DNA from: Proteiniphilum sp. UBA5283
GTDB lineage: Bacteria; Bacteroidota; Bacteroidia; Bacteroidales; Dysgonomonadaceae
Direction: 5' to 3'
Length of the DNA: 60,592 nucleotides
Assembly: GCA_002408485.1 (NCBI GenBank)
Contig: DHSP01000069.1
Coordinates: 4,429-65,020 of the forward strand
Under the pieces are notes generated by a model. The model ran no database searches. It worked only from the letters and a program-made list of their open reading frames with translations, and was not told the origin of the DNA. A program made the position numbers and the translations under genes. How positions within the stretch are numbered: the stretch's first letter is position 1; each line of letters begins with the position of its first letter. Shown here piece by piece: positions 26,717 through 35,330 of this stretch.

Positions 26717-27664
26717 ATGTCAGATAAACTTATATCGGTTTCAAGAAATGATGAAGTGTATTATCGATTCATAATATTTATCATCTTATTGTGGGTTCCT
26801 CTTTCTGCAAACAGTAAAGAAACGAAGGGGAAACCAGAAGAACCGGTGTCTGGGCCAAAGTATAAAATTGGTGTATGCGACTGGATGATCTTAAAACGTC
26901 AGAAGATAGGCTCTTTCAAATTAACAAGTGAACTGGGAGCTGACGGTGTAGAAGTAGACATGGGGGGACTTGGGAACAGAGAACTTTTTGACAACAAGCT
27001 AAGAGACTCCCATTTTGTACAGATGTTCGGGGACGAATCCAACAACTATGGCGTGAAAATTGCCTCGATTGCCATGTCGGCTTTTTATGCACAATCATTC
27101 GCAGAAAGGGAAAATTATCGGGATCTTATTGCTGACTGTCTGGCGACAATGCAAAATATGGGTGTAAAAACTGCATTTTTGCCCCTGGGTGTGCAGGGTG
27201 ATTTGCAAAAAAGGCCTGAGATCCGCCAGGAATTGATCAGAAGATTAAAAGTGGCCGGCGATATGGCTGAGGTAGCCGGCGTGATAATTGGGATTGAAAC
27301 ATCGCTGGACGCTGCCTCGGAAATTACGCTGTTAAACGAGATCAATTCGCCTGCCATCAAGATCTATTATAATTTTCAAAACCCGTTGGAAGCCGGCAGG
27401 GATATTTACGCAGAACTGAAACTGTTGGGGAAAGAGAGAATTTGTCAGATTCATTGTACTGATACCGATGATGTGACGTTGCCTTACAACAAGAGGCTGG
27501 ACTTGCATAAAATAAAAAATGTATTGGATGACATGGAGTGGAGTGGTTGGCTGATTGTCGAGAGATCGAGAGATAAAAATGAACCGACTAACGTGAAAAA
27601 GAATTTTGGTACGAATATCAAATACTTGAAGACTATATTTCAAAATGAATCAAATGATTTCTAA
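26717..27664 (+). CDS. Sugar isomerase/epimerase-like TIM barrel (AP_endonuc_2 fold) with N-terminal hydrophobic segment
   Basis: A 315-residue protein of the xylose-isomerase-like TIM-barrel superfamily. Residues about 18-33 (FIIFIILLWVPLSANS) form a signal peptide or membrane anchor, so it probably acts in the periplasm. Barrel landmarks are IGVCDWM (51-57), GADGVEVDMGG (74-84), IGIETS with E194, IYYNFQNP with N219 at a position that is usually Asp, QIHCTD with H246 and WLIVERS with E282, giving a possible metal site. It is the first gene of the rightward arm and ends 12 bases before susC. It might isomerise or epimerise a released pectic sugar, or act on 3-keto-glycosides as some relatives do. 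I do not know the reaction. Confidence 0.75.
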   Translation: MSDKLISVSRNDEVYYRFIIFIILLWVPLSANSKETKGKPEEPVSGPKYKIGVCDWMILKRQKIGSFKLTSELGADGVEVDMGGLGNRELFDNKLRDSHFVQMFGDESNNYGVKIASIAMSAFYAQSFAERENYRDLIADCLATMQNMGVKTAFLPLGVQGDLQKRPEIRQELIRRLKVAGDMAEVAGVIIGIETSLDAASEITLLNEINSPAIKIYYNFQNPLEAGRDIYAELKLLGKERICQIHCTDTDDVTLPYNKRLDLHKIKNVLDDMEWSGWLIVERSRDKNEPTNVKKNFGTNIKYLKTIFQNESNDF

Positions 27665-27675
27665 TTTTTTTATCT

Positions 27676-30600
27676 ATGAATTACAAACAAAAGAAAATGA
27701 AAACAAATCGTAGATTAAATGTACTAAAAACCTTGTGTGCATTTAGTTTGATTTTCTTTTACATGCCGTTGACCTTTCAGGCGCATGCAACAGAAAAATC
27801 GGAAGCCTTGAAAAATGTGGAGCAAGACATTACAGTACAGGGTAAAGTGATCGATGAGAACGGAGAAGGCATTATCGGCGCCTCAATACTCGTTGTAAGA
27901 ACCAATGGCGGTACAATAACCGATCTGGATGGTAATTTTAGACTATCTGCAAGAAGCGGTGATGAATTAAGGGTGTCGTATGTTGGCTATGAAACACAAA
28001 CAGTGAAAGTTACCTCAGCCAATATCACAATACAGATGGTATTATCATCAGAGACACTTGACGAAGTTGTGGTTGTAGGTTATGGTACACAGCGGGTAAA
28101 AGATTTGACCGGCGCCGCCACCAATGTAAATATGGATGAGATAGCGGAACTTCCGGGAACCTCAATTATCGATGCCTTGGCTGGTCAGGTGGTTGGATTA
28201 TCGGTATCACAAAGCAGTGGACGTCCTGGAGCAACCGGTTCTTTCCGGGTACGACAGCCCATGAGCTTCGACGGAAGTTCCTCCTTCAATCAGCCGCTAA
28301 TCGTCATTGACGATGTGGTGCAGGTAGACGAAAATGGTGAGCCGAGTATGACTGCTTTTAATATGCTGAATCACTCTGATATTGAGAGCATGACGGTTCT
28401 GAAAGATGCCTCGGCTGCTATTTATGGCTCCAGGGCATCTGCTGGAGTTATCCTGGTGACAACAAAAAGAGGTTCGGTTGGAACACCCAAAATCTCCTAT
28501 TCAGCAAAACTTGATTTTTCGGATGCGGTAAGCCATATCAAAACAATGAATGCCTATGAGACAGGTGTTTTTACAAACAGAATGTTCAGGCAGATTGATA
28601 TGATAAATGGGAATACAAATAATGCACCTTATCTGTATTCTGACAGTGAACTCAATGCCATGAAAAATCTGAATCACAACTGGCTTGATGAGGCTTGGAA
28701 CTCCTCGTTGTCTCAACGTCATTCATTAACTGTGGACGGAGGTACCGATAAAGTAACCTACTTTGCCGGCATGAACTATCAAAACCAAGAGACAAATCTT
28801 GGAAGTGTGCAGGACTACGACAAATGGACCTTCCGCACCGGCGGAGACATGAAAGTGATGTCAGGAATGAAATTATCTGCTTCTGTTTCCGGATTTAACA
28901 CAAAGCGTACAGGAAACAACCCTCAGGCAAAGATATCGTCCGGACCCTGGGGTAGCCAGAGTCCTTCTCAGGATTATCCAATGCTGCGCCATATGCCGGG
29001 TTATATCCCGATAGAGGTTGAGCTCCTGGATCCGGTGACCAACCAGATGAAAAACTACTACACTTCCCCATGGGTCGGTCCTCGCTACGTAAACACATCC
29101 ACTGATGCCAATGTGGGAAGTGGATTTGCAGTCTGGAACTTTTTTGCCAATGAAGCATCTAAATCCAGAAGTTTCCATGAACAAAACGGGTTCAATGCAA
29201 ACTTTTCACTTACTTATGAACTTCCCTTTATCAAAGGATTATCGGTGAGAGGAACCTATGCGGTAAGTCATACCAATACGTTCAATAATAACGTAGGAGA
29301 TTACTACATGCTTGCGCGAGCCGGCAACACCGACAAAGAAGGAATGCATTTGATTGGTGATCACACAATCTGGAATTTCATCAACTATGGTGATCCCGAA
29401 GGATCGGATATCAGTAAAAAACCCTCAGTATCCTTTGCTAAAAGCACAGTTAAATCTGAACAAATAAATTTCATGCTGATGTATAACCGTACTTTTGGGA
29501 AGCATGATGTGTCTGCTACCGGCGTTGTTGAGCGCGGTGAAGCAGAAGGTCATGATGAACAGCAACTGTATAGAGGACCTGGAAGATCTTATAATGGTGT
29601 AAGTGCTACTGCAGGTACATTGAGTACGAATGCTAATGACACATACTTTAGAAGATACGAAAGCGGATCTTTGTCCTATGTAGGGAGGGCGAATTATAAA
29701 TACGACAACCGCTATCTTCTTCAGTTTGTTGTCCGAGCCGATGCTTCCACAAAGTTTGCTCCTGAAAACTACTGGGGAACTTTCCCTACCGCATCTGCAG
29801 GATGGGTTATTTCGGAGGAAAACTTCTTTAAGAATAGTAAAATGAGTGCCCTTTTCGATTTCTTAAAACTGAGATATAGTTTGGGAAAAACAGGTAAAGA
29901 CAACGTGACCGCGTGGAGCTGGCTTCAGCTATACCAGATAAGTCCTACCGGAGGGCTTGGTTTTGGCAGTATAGGCGGACAACCAACCTCGGGCGCAAAT
30001 ATTAGTGGTACTGCAAACAGAAACATAAAATGGGATAGCTCCATCAAACACAACATAGGATTGGATCTTAATATATTATCCAGTCGTTTGGCCATCACTA
30101 CAGATTACTATTACGACAAAACAAAGGATCTGATTATGCTTATAGCCGACGATGAAGAACCAATCTATATCGGGGCTAAGCTTCCTCCTATCAACTATGG
30201 AGAAAAAGATGCATGGGGTTGGGAGTTTTCACTGAGATGGAACGACAAGATTCATCAGTCACTTCTACCTTCGTGGGGGCCAATCAGATATTCAGTTGGA
30301 GTAGATTATAGCATTAGTTGGAACAAGACTGTGCTTGGACAACAAGCCACGTTCGATTATCCGGCAGAGGTGAATGAAAAAAGCAGCTGGACCGGTTATC
30401 GCGGACCCGATTATCAATGGGGATTCAAAACTTGGAAACAAACGAGTCAGGGAGATGGTATGCTTCGTACACAGGAGGATATCGACAAATACTGGCAGTA
30501 TCTTACCGACCTGGCAACAGCAGCAGGAACAACTCCCAGCTATCTGGGTGTTACCTCTAAAGAAAAAATGTATCCGGGAATGCTTGCTTATGAAGATATA

Positions 30601-31176
30601 GCAGGAGATATTGACACGGAAAACCAAACAATTGCAGGCCCGAACGGGGTAATTTCTCGTGATCATGGTGAGGATTATGCCAAACTGGCTAGCAACAGGC
30701 GTCACGGTATCAATACCCGATTAAGAGCCGAATGGGGCAATTTCAGCTGGTCTGCCATGGTCTCTACTGCATGGGGTGGATATTATGCATTAGACAACGA
30801 CATCCGTCAAGCTATCAATAATAACACTTTAATCTGGTCTCAGTTTTCATATGTAAACGATATGTTTGACCCGGAAGAAAACCCCAACGGTAAATACCCA
30901 AGTATGGCCGTTGCAAGTGCTTTTGGTGAGCGTTCTGATTTCTGGATGGTTCCCTCTTTCAGAATGTATGTACGCAATATGGTCTTTGGTTATGATCTAC
31001 CCAAAGAATTGCTTCAGAAAGCAAAAATTGAGAGATTACAACTTAATCTGACTGGTAACAATCTATGGGATTTTTATAATCCATATCCGGATAAATACAG
31101 AAATATGTATGACGGCGGGAGAACTGATTATCCCACATTGAGGACATGGACATTGGGTGTAAACCTGACATTCTGA
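27676..31176 (+). CDS. SusC/RagA-family TonB-dependent receptor, second pair
   Basis: Outer-membrane transporter of 1166 residues. After a signal peptide (LTFQAHA) come a regulatory-like beta domain from ITVQGKVIDENGEG (about 50-130), the LDEVVVVGYGTQRVKDLTGA signature, the plug with MTVLKDASAAIYGSRASAG, and a barrel ending NLTF. An ATG at 27697 (MKTNRRLN) would remove seven residues and is equally plausible. It follows the TIM-barrel gene by 11 bases and precedes its susD by 31. The sequence is clearly diverged from the first susC, so the two pairs probably import different fragments. Confidence 0.96.
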   Translation: MNYKQKKMKTNRRLNVLKTLCAFSLIFFYMPLTFQAHATEKSEALKNVEQDITVQGKVIDENGEGIIGASILVVRTNGGTITDLDGNFRLSARSGDELRVSYVGYETQTVKVTSANITIQMVLSSETLDEVVVVGYGTQRVKDLTGAATNVNMDEIAELPGTSIIDALAGQVVGLSVSQSSGRPGATGSFRVRQPMSFDGSSSFNQPLIVIDDVVQVDENGEPSMTAFNMLNHSDIESMTVLKDASAAIYGSRASAGVILVTTKRGSVGTPKISYSAKLDFSDAVSHIKTMNAYETGVFTNRMFRQIDMINGNTNNAPYLYSDSELNAMKNLNHNWLDEAWNSSLSQRHSLTVDGGTDKVTYFAGMNYQNQETNLGSVQDYDKWTFRTGGDMKVMSGMKLSASVSGFNTKRTGNNPQAKISSGPWGSQSPSQDYPMLRHMPGYIPIEVELLDPVTNQMKNYYTSPWVGPRYVNTSTDANVGSGFAVWNFFANEASKSRSFHEQNGFNANFSLTYELPFIKGLSVRGTYAVSHTNTFNNNVGDYYMLARAGNTDKEGMHLIGDHTIWNFINYGDPEGSDISKKPSVSFAKSTVKSEQINFMLMYNRTFGKHDVSATGVVERGEAEGHDEQQLYRGPGRSYNGVSATAGTLSTNANDTYFRRYESGSLSYVGRANYKYDNRYLLQFVVRADASTKFAPENYWGTFPTASAGWVISEENFFKNSKMSALFDFLKLRYSLGKTGKDNVTAWSWLQLYQISPTGGLGFGSIGGQPTSGANISGTANRNIKWDSSIKHNIGLDLNILSSRLAITTDYYYDKTKDLIMLIADDEEPIYIGAKLPPINYGEKDAWGWEFSLRWNDKIHQSLLPSWGPIRYSVGVDYSISWNKTVLGQQATFDYPAEVNEKSSWTGYRGPDYQWGFKTWKQTSQGDGMLRTQEDIDKYWQYLTDLATAAGTTPSYLGVTSKEKMYPGMLAYEDIAGDIDTENQTIAGPNGVISRDHGEDYAKLASNRRHGINTRLRAEWGNFSWSAMVSTAWGGYYALDNDIRQAINNNTLIWSQFSYVNDMFDPEENPNGKYPSMAVASAFGERSDFWMVPSFRMYVRNMVFGYDLPKELLQKAKIERLQLNLTGNNLWDFYNPYPDKYRNMYDGGRTDYPTLRTWTLGVNLTF

Positions 31177-31207
31177 TAAATCTGATTACAATTGAAAAAA
31201 TAAAAAC

Positions 31208-33490
31208 ATGAAAAGAATATTATTTAAAATATTTATTGGAGCTTTCGCACTTATCTATTTGTTATCGTGCAGCGACCAATTTCTGGAGGAAAAAAGAGAT
31301 TATAACAACCTCACGACGATTGATGTGTTTAGCGACCCTGAACAGGCCAAGGCTGTATTTGCCACCATCTACAAACAAATATTGGAACGTTATAACTCTC
31401 CTTTCGCGGGATCCGATCCATTGATGAGACAAGATCAAAACACGGGCGGAAAGCAGCATATCTACACGGAAGAGTTATCTGACGGCGGTTTCAGAGACGG
31501 CCGTTACAACGGATCTAACGGAAAGAATACCAAAGCAGGGAATCATATTGCCAACCCACCCTACTGGAACGATCCAAGAAGTTCCTCAAGTAACTACAAT
31601 AATTTTAACAGATATACCCTTTTCCCGACAGTTTATCTAATTAATAGTTACATTACCGAAATAGATCGTTCCCGGGACTTATATGAAAATGACATCTTTT
31701 GGGATCAACTAAAAGGACAGGCTATCTTTGCCCGTGCATGGCTTTATTTCGATGCAATTCGCTTGTGGGGAGGCGTCCCGTACTATGCAACCGAAACAGA
31801 CCAACCACAACCGGGTGACAGATCGTTACGTATGCCGATACAGGAATGCATTGATAAAATATGCGTAGATTTCGAAGCAGCATCAAAATTGCTTCCTGCA
31901 GTTTGGGATGCCGACAACGACGGACGTTTCACATCGGTCGCCGCGTTAGCCATGATCAGCAGGGCCCGTGTGTACGCTGCCAGTCCGGTCTTTAACGCAA
32001 GCTGGGATAATCCGGCCAGCGCCAGGTGGCAGGCAGCACTCGATGCCAGCCTTGTTGCGGAAGCAGCGGCAACAGCAGCAGGCTATGGAACAAGCGTAAG
32101 CGATATCGATTCTTGGGACAAAGCATTCTATGCATACAACGGAATGCACAACCCCGAAGCGATTATAAAAATACCCAAGAGCGATAACGTGATTCATGGA
32201 GCTTTCAATAAATGGGAAGGATATATTCGTCCCGGTGCCGTAATATCAGGTACAGGAGCCGGAATGCCTGCTCCTGATGAGGTTCTGTTGAAGTTTCCCA
32301 TGAAAAATGGAAAGGCCCCGCTGGCTGAAAACGGATATGACGATGAGAAATTTTACAAAAACAGAGATCCCCGCTTCTACCGTACTTTTGCTTTTTCAGG
32401 ATGTGAGTGGCCGGGAACAAATACTCAAATTTGGCTTTATACCTATAAATACAGCACTTCTGCAAGCCAAATGTTCCGTTACACAGACGGTAGCAGGGGT
32501 GACGGTGGAGCTCAGAAAAAAAGCAGGGCCATCGTATGGAAAATGTCTGACCCCAATGTCCCAGTAGGCAGTGAATCTGTTAGTGGTACTGATATTCTGG
32601 AATACCGTTATGCCGAAATATTGCTAAATGTAGCCGAATGCTATGCAGCCAAAGGAGAGGTGAGCAGTGCTGTGAGCTATCTAAGCAAAATCAGAAGCCG
32701 AGTGGGTATAGACGCTGCCAATAATTACGGTCTGAATGATGTGACAGATAAGTATTCTGCAATTCGGTCCGTACTGAATGAGCGTGCTGTGGAATTAGCC
32801 TACGAAGGAAAACGTTCGTGGGATATGAGACGCTGGCTGCTTTATGAAGGAGGTGCCGGTTTTGACCCGAGACTTGCCGACTTTAATGATGCAACGGGTT
32901 CCTATACTCCCGATCTTGCATGGGGAAAAGGATGGAAAATCTATGATGGTAAAGATGGAAGAGCGAATTACACCAAGGAAGATAACGTTCTTACGAAACT
33001 TGGTATTCCTAGGTTTTCAGGTACAAAACACTCCAGCAAACTTTGGGCATATGACATTGACAATGTGCATCCCGTTGATGAATGGAACACAAACGAATCA
33101 GTAATAGATCATCCGTTGAAAACAAACGAACTGTTACTTGCTGTTCCCGCTATCAAAAGAGGGATGAGCGAAACTCAAAGAAACGCTGCTTTTGAGAAAT
33201 TGGATGCTCTTTATGAAGGTGTTGGCATGGAAACAATTGATCCCATACAGGATAACCGGATGGGTCATAAATATGCCATGGATAGTGGCACAAAAAATAC
33301 AGAACAAAACTTCCTGTTTGCATGGCGTGGTTGGTACTATGTTTACCCGATTCATTATGACATGTATACCATTGGGAAGGGGAACGACTGGATTGAGCAG
33401 ACAGCAGGATGGATGATTGCCAATGCAAATCCAACAGGCAGCGGACCGGAGGAACAGGATGGTACTTACATTTATTGTACCGCGGAATAA
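31208..33490 (+). CDS. SusD/RagB-family lipoprotein, unusually long
   Basis: Surface glycan-binding lipoprotein of 760 residues with a lipobox at Cys21 (ALIYLLSC) and the family start SDQFLEEKRDYNNLTTIDVF. It has GQAIFARAWLYFDAIRLWGG in the TPR region and LNERAVELAYEGKRSWDMRR near the C-terminal third. Most SusD proteins are 500-650 residues, so this one carries more than 100 extra residues, much of it after the conserved region. It is the partner of the susC 31 bases upstream. A strong terminator follows the stop, which separates the pair from the lyase genes. Confidence 0.95.
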   Translation: MKRILFKIFIGAFALIYLLSCSDQFLEEKRDYNNLTTIDVFSDPEQAKAVFATIYKQILERYNSPFAGSDPLMRQDQNTGGKQHIYTEELSDGGFRDGRYNGSNGKNTKAGNHIANPPYWNDPRSSSSNYNNFNRYTLFPTVYLINSYITEIDRSRDLYENDIFWDQLKGQAIFARAWLYFDAIRLWGGVPYYATETDQPQPGDRSLRMPIQECIDKICVDFEAASKLLPAVWDADNDGRFTSVAALAMISRARVYAASPVFNASWDNPASARWQAALDASLVAEAAATAAGYGTSVSDIDSWDKAFYAYNGMHNPEAIIKIPKSDNVIHGAFNKWEGYIRPGAVISGTGAGMPAPDEVLLKFPMKNGKAPLAENGYDDEKFYKNRDPRFYRTFAFSGCEWPGTNTQIWLYTYKYSTSASQMFRYTDGSRGDGGAQKKSRAIVWKMSDPNVPVGSESVSGTDILEYRYAEILLNVAECYAAKGEVSSAVSYLSKIRSRVGIDAANNYGLNDVTDKYSAIRSVLNERAVELAYEGKRSWDMRRWLLYEGGAGFDPRLADFNDATGSYTPDLAWGKGWKIYDGKDGRANYTKEDNVLTKLGIPRFSGTKHSSKLWAYDIDNVHPVDEWNTNESVIDHPLKTNELLLAVPAIKRGMSETQRNAAFEKLDALYEGVGMETIDPIQDNRMGHKYAMDSGTKNTEQNFLFAWRGWYYVYPIHYDMYTIGKGNDWIEQTAGWMIANANPTGSGPEEQDGTYIYCTAE

Positions 33491-33509
33491 TAAGCTGCAT
33501 TTTATCGTT

Positions 33510-33548
33510 AAAAAATGGCTGTTACTATGGGTGACAGCCATTTTTTAA
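33510..33548 (+). terminator. Intrinsic terminator after second susD
   Basis: A perfect 13-base-pair stem (33510-33522 with 33534-33546), 11-base loop, with A-rich left arm and T-rich right arm. It lies 20 bases after the susD stop and 70 bases before the first pectate lyase gene. The symmetry means it could also work on the opposite strand. Confidence 0.88.
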
Positions 33549-33618
33549 TCTTTCACCTTTATTATGATTACAGAATCCAATGAAAAATGTCTACTTTTAA
33601 ATTAAATAGAATACACAG

Positions 33619-35310
33619 ATGAATAAGAAAACCTTTTTATCGACTTTTATCCTCGTGTTGTTGCCACTTGCATACCTGGCAGCTCAATACCCACGCATCC
33701 CCAAAGAAGTACAGGAAGAAGCCAACAAGCTAATGGAAGAGACGCGTCGCCGGTCCGACATGGCCTGGGAAAAAGCACTTCCAATTATTGAGGCGGAGGC
33801 AAAAGCCGGCAAACCTTATATTCCCTGGGCTGCTCGTCCCTCCGATCTGCCACAGGCCTCTATTCCCGCATTTCCGGGTGCCGAAGGTGGCGGAGCCTAT
33901 AGTTTTGGCGGTAGAGGCGGAAAAGTAATCACTGTAACAAACCTGAACGACAGCGGACCCGGTTCATTCAGAGATGCCTGTGAACAAGGTGGCGCCCGCA
34001 TTGTTGTCTTTAATGTATCGGGGATCATCCGGTTGCAATCGCCCCTTGCTGTTCGTGCTCCCTACATCACCATAGCCGGACAAACAGCACCCGGTGACGG
34101 CATCTGCGTAGCTGGAGAGTCATTCTGGATCAACACCCACGATGTGGTGATACGGCATATGCGTTTCCGCAGAGGTGAGACATGGGTTGGACGCCGTGAT
34201 GATGCGGTGGGTGGAAATCCCGTTGGAAATATCATGATGGATCATTTATCCACCAGTTGGGGTTTGGACGAGAATATGTCCATTTACCGGCATATGTGGA
34301 ACGACAGCACCGGCAAAAGCGATCTGAAACTGGGCACGGTGAATATCACGATCCAGAATTCTATTTTCTCGGAAGCACTCGACACCTGGAACCACTCATT
34401 CGGCTCCACTTTGGGAGGAGAAAACTGTTCGTTTATGCGTAATCTCTGGGCCAACAATACCGGACGCAATCCTTCGATCGGATGGAATGGTGTATTCAAC
34501 TTTGTCAATAATGTAATTTTCAACTGGATGCACCGGTCGGTAGACGGAGGTGACTACTCTGCAAAATACAACATCATTAATAACTATTACAAACCGGGAC
34601 CCGTAACACCCAAAGAGGGGCCGGTAAGCCACCGATTACTGAAACCGGAATCGGGACGCAGCAAGTTATCCCGGAAAGTATACGGCATGGCCTTCGTACA
34701 TGGAAATGTGGTTGAAGGAAACGAGAGCGTAACCAACGACAATTGGAACGGAGGAGTGCAGGTAGAGGATCTTGCCAATGCGGGTGACTACACGAATGAA
34801 ATCAGATGGAAATCGCCGATGGCTATGCCCAAAATGACCATCATGGATGCCCGTGAAGCCTATGACTTTGTGCTGGAAAATGCAGGAGCTACACTCCCCC
34901 GGCGCGATGCAGTAGACGAAAGAATCGCAAGGGTGGTAAAAACGGGAGTCATTGAATATGCAGAAAATGTGAACCTCAAGGATATCCCAAAATTTGAATA
35001 TCGCAGATTACCCGACGACTCCTACAAACTGGGAATAATTACCGATATCAGTCAGGTTGGTGGATATCCCGAATATAAGGGTACACCTTATAAAGATTCG
35101 GACAGCGACGGGATGCCCGACTGGTGGGAAGAGAAACACGGTTTGAATCCCAACGATCCGGCGGATGCCAACGGCGATATCAACGGAGATGGCTATACAA
35201 ACATAGAAAAGTTTATCAACGGCATTGATCCGCAAACAAAGATCGACTGGACCAATCCTCTCTTTCATTACGATACGTTGCAGGCCAACGGCAATATTCA
35301 CAAGCAATAA
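33619..35310 (+). CDS. PL1-family pectate lyase with C-terminal calcium-binding module, copy 1
   Basis: Secreted lyase of 563 residues that cleaves polygalacturonate by beta-elimination with calcium. It has a signal peptide (LAYLAAQ), a helical stretch rich in Glu/Arg (about 30-62), then the beta-helix from AFPGAEGGGAYSFGGRGG. Family segments include DHLSTSWGLDENMS (208-221) and GRNPSIG with R283 as the likely catalytic arginine. The C-terminus (about 493-530) carries DSDSDGMPD and DANGDINGDG, a thrombospondin-3/dockerin-like calcium-binding module followed by NIEKFINGIDP. A very similar lyase follows 20 bases later. A PL1 (BT1023) also occurs in the B. thetaiotaomicron RG-II locus as I recall. 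Confidence 0.93.
   Translation: MNKKTFLSTFILVLLPLAYLAAQYPRIPKEVQEEANKLMEETRRRSDMAWEKALPIIEAEAKAGKPYIPWAARPSDLPQASIPAFPGAEGGGAYSFGGRGGKVITVTNLNDSGPGSFRDACEQGGARIVVFNVSGIIRLQSPLAVRAPYITIAGQTAPGDGICVAGESFWINTHDVVIRHMRFRRGETWVGRRDDAVGGNPVGNIMMDHLSTSWGLDENMSIYRHMWNDSTGKSDLKLGTVNITIQNSIFSEALDTWNHSFGSTLGGENCSFMRNLWANNTGRNPSIGWNGVFNFVNNVIFNWMHRSVDGGDYSAKYNIINNYYKPGPVTPKEGPVSHRLLKPESGRSKLSRKVYGMAFVHGNVVEGNESVTNDNWNGGVQVEDLANAGDYTNEIRWKSPMAMPKMTIMDAREAYDFVLENAGATLPRRDAVDERIARVVKTGVIEYAENVNLKDIPKFEYRRLPDDSYKLGIITDISQVGGYPEYKGTPYKDSDSDGMPDWWEEKHGLNPNDPADANGDINGDGYTNIEKFINGIDPQTKIDWTNPLFHYDTLQANGNIHKQ
35113..35222 (+). repeat. 110-base identical segment, copy A
   Basis: These 110 bases are identical to 36834-36943. 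Both encode the calcium-binding C-terminal module of the two pectate lyases. Confidence 0.95.
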
Positions 35311-35330
35311 ACAGATAAACAATCCATACG

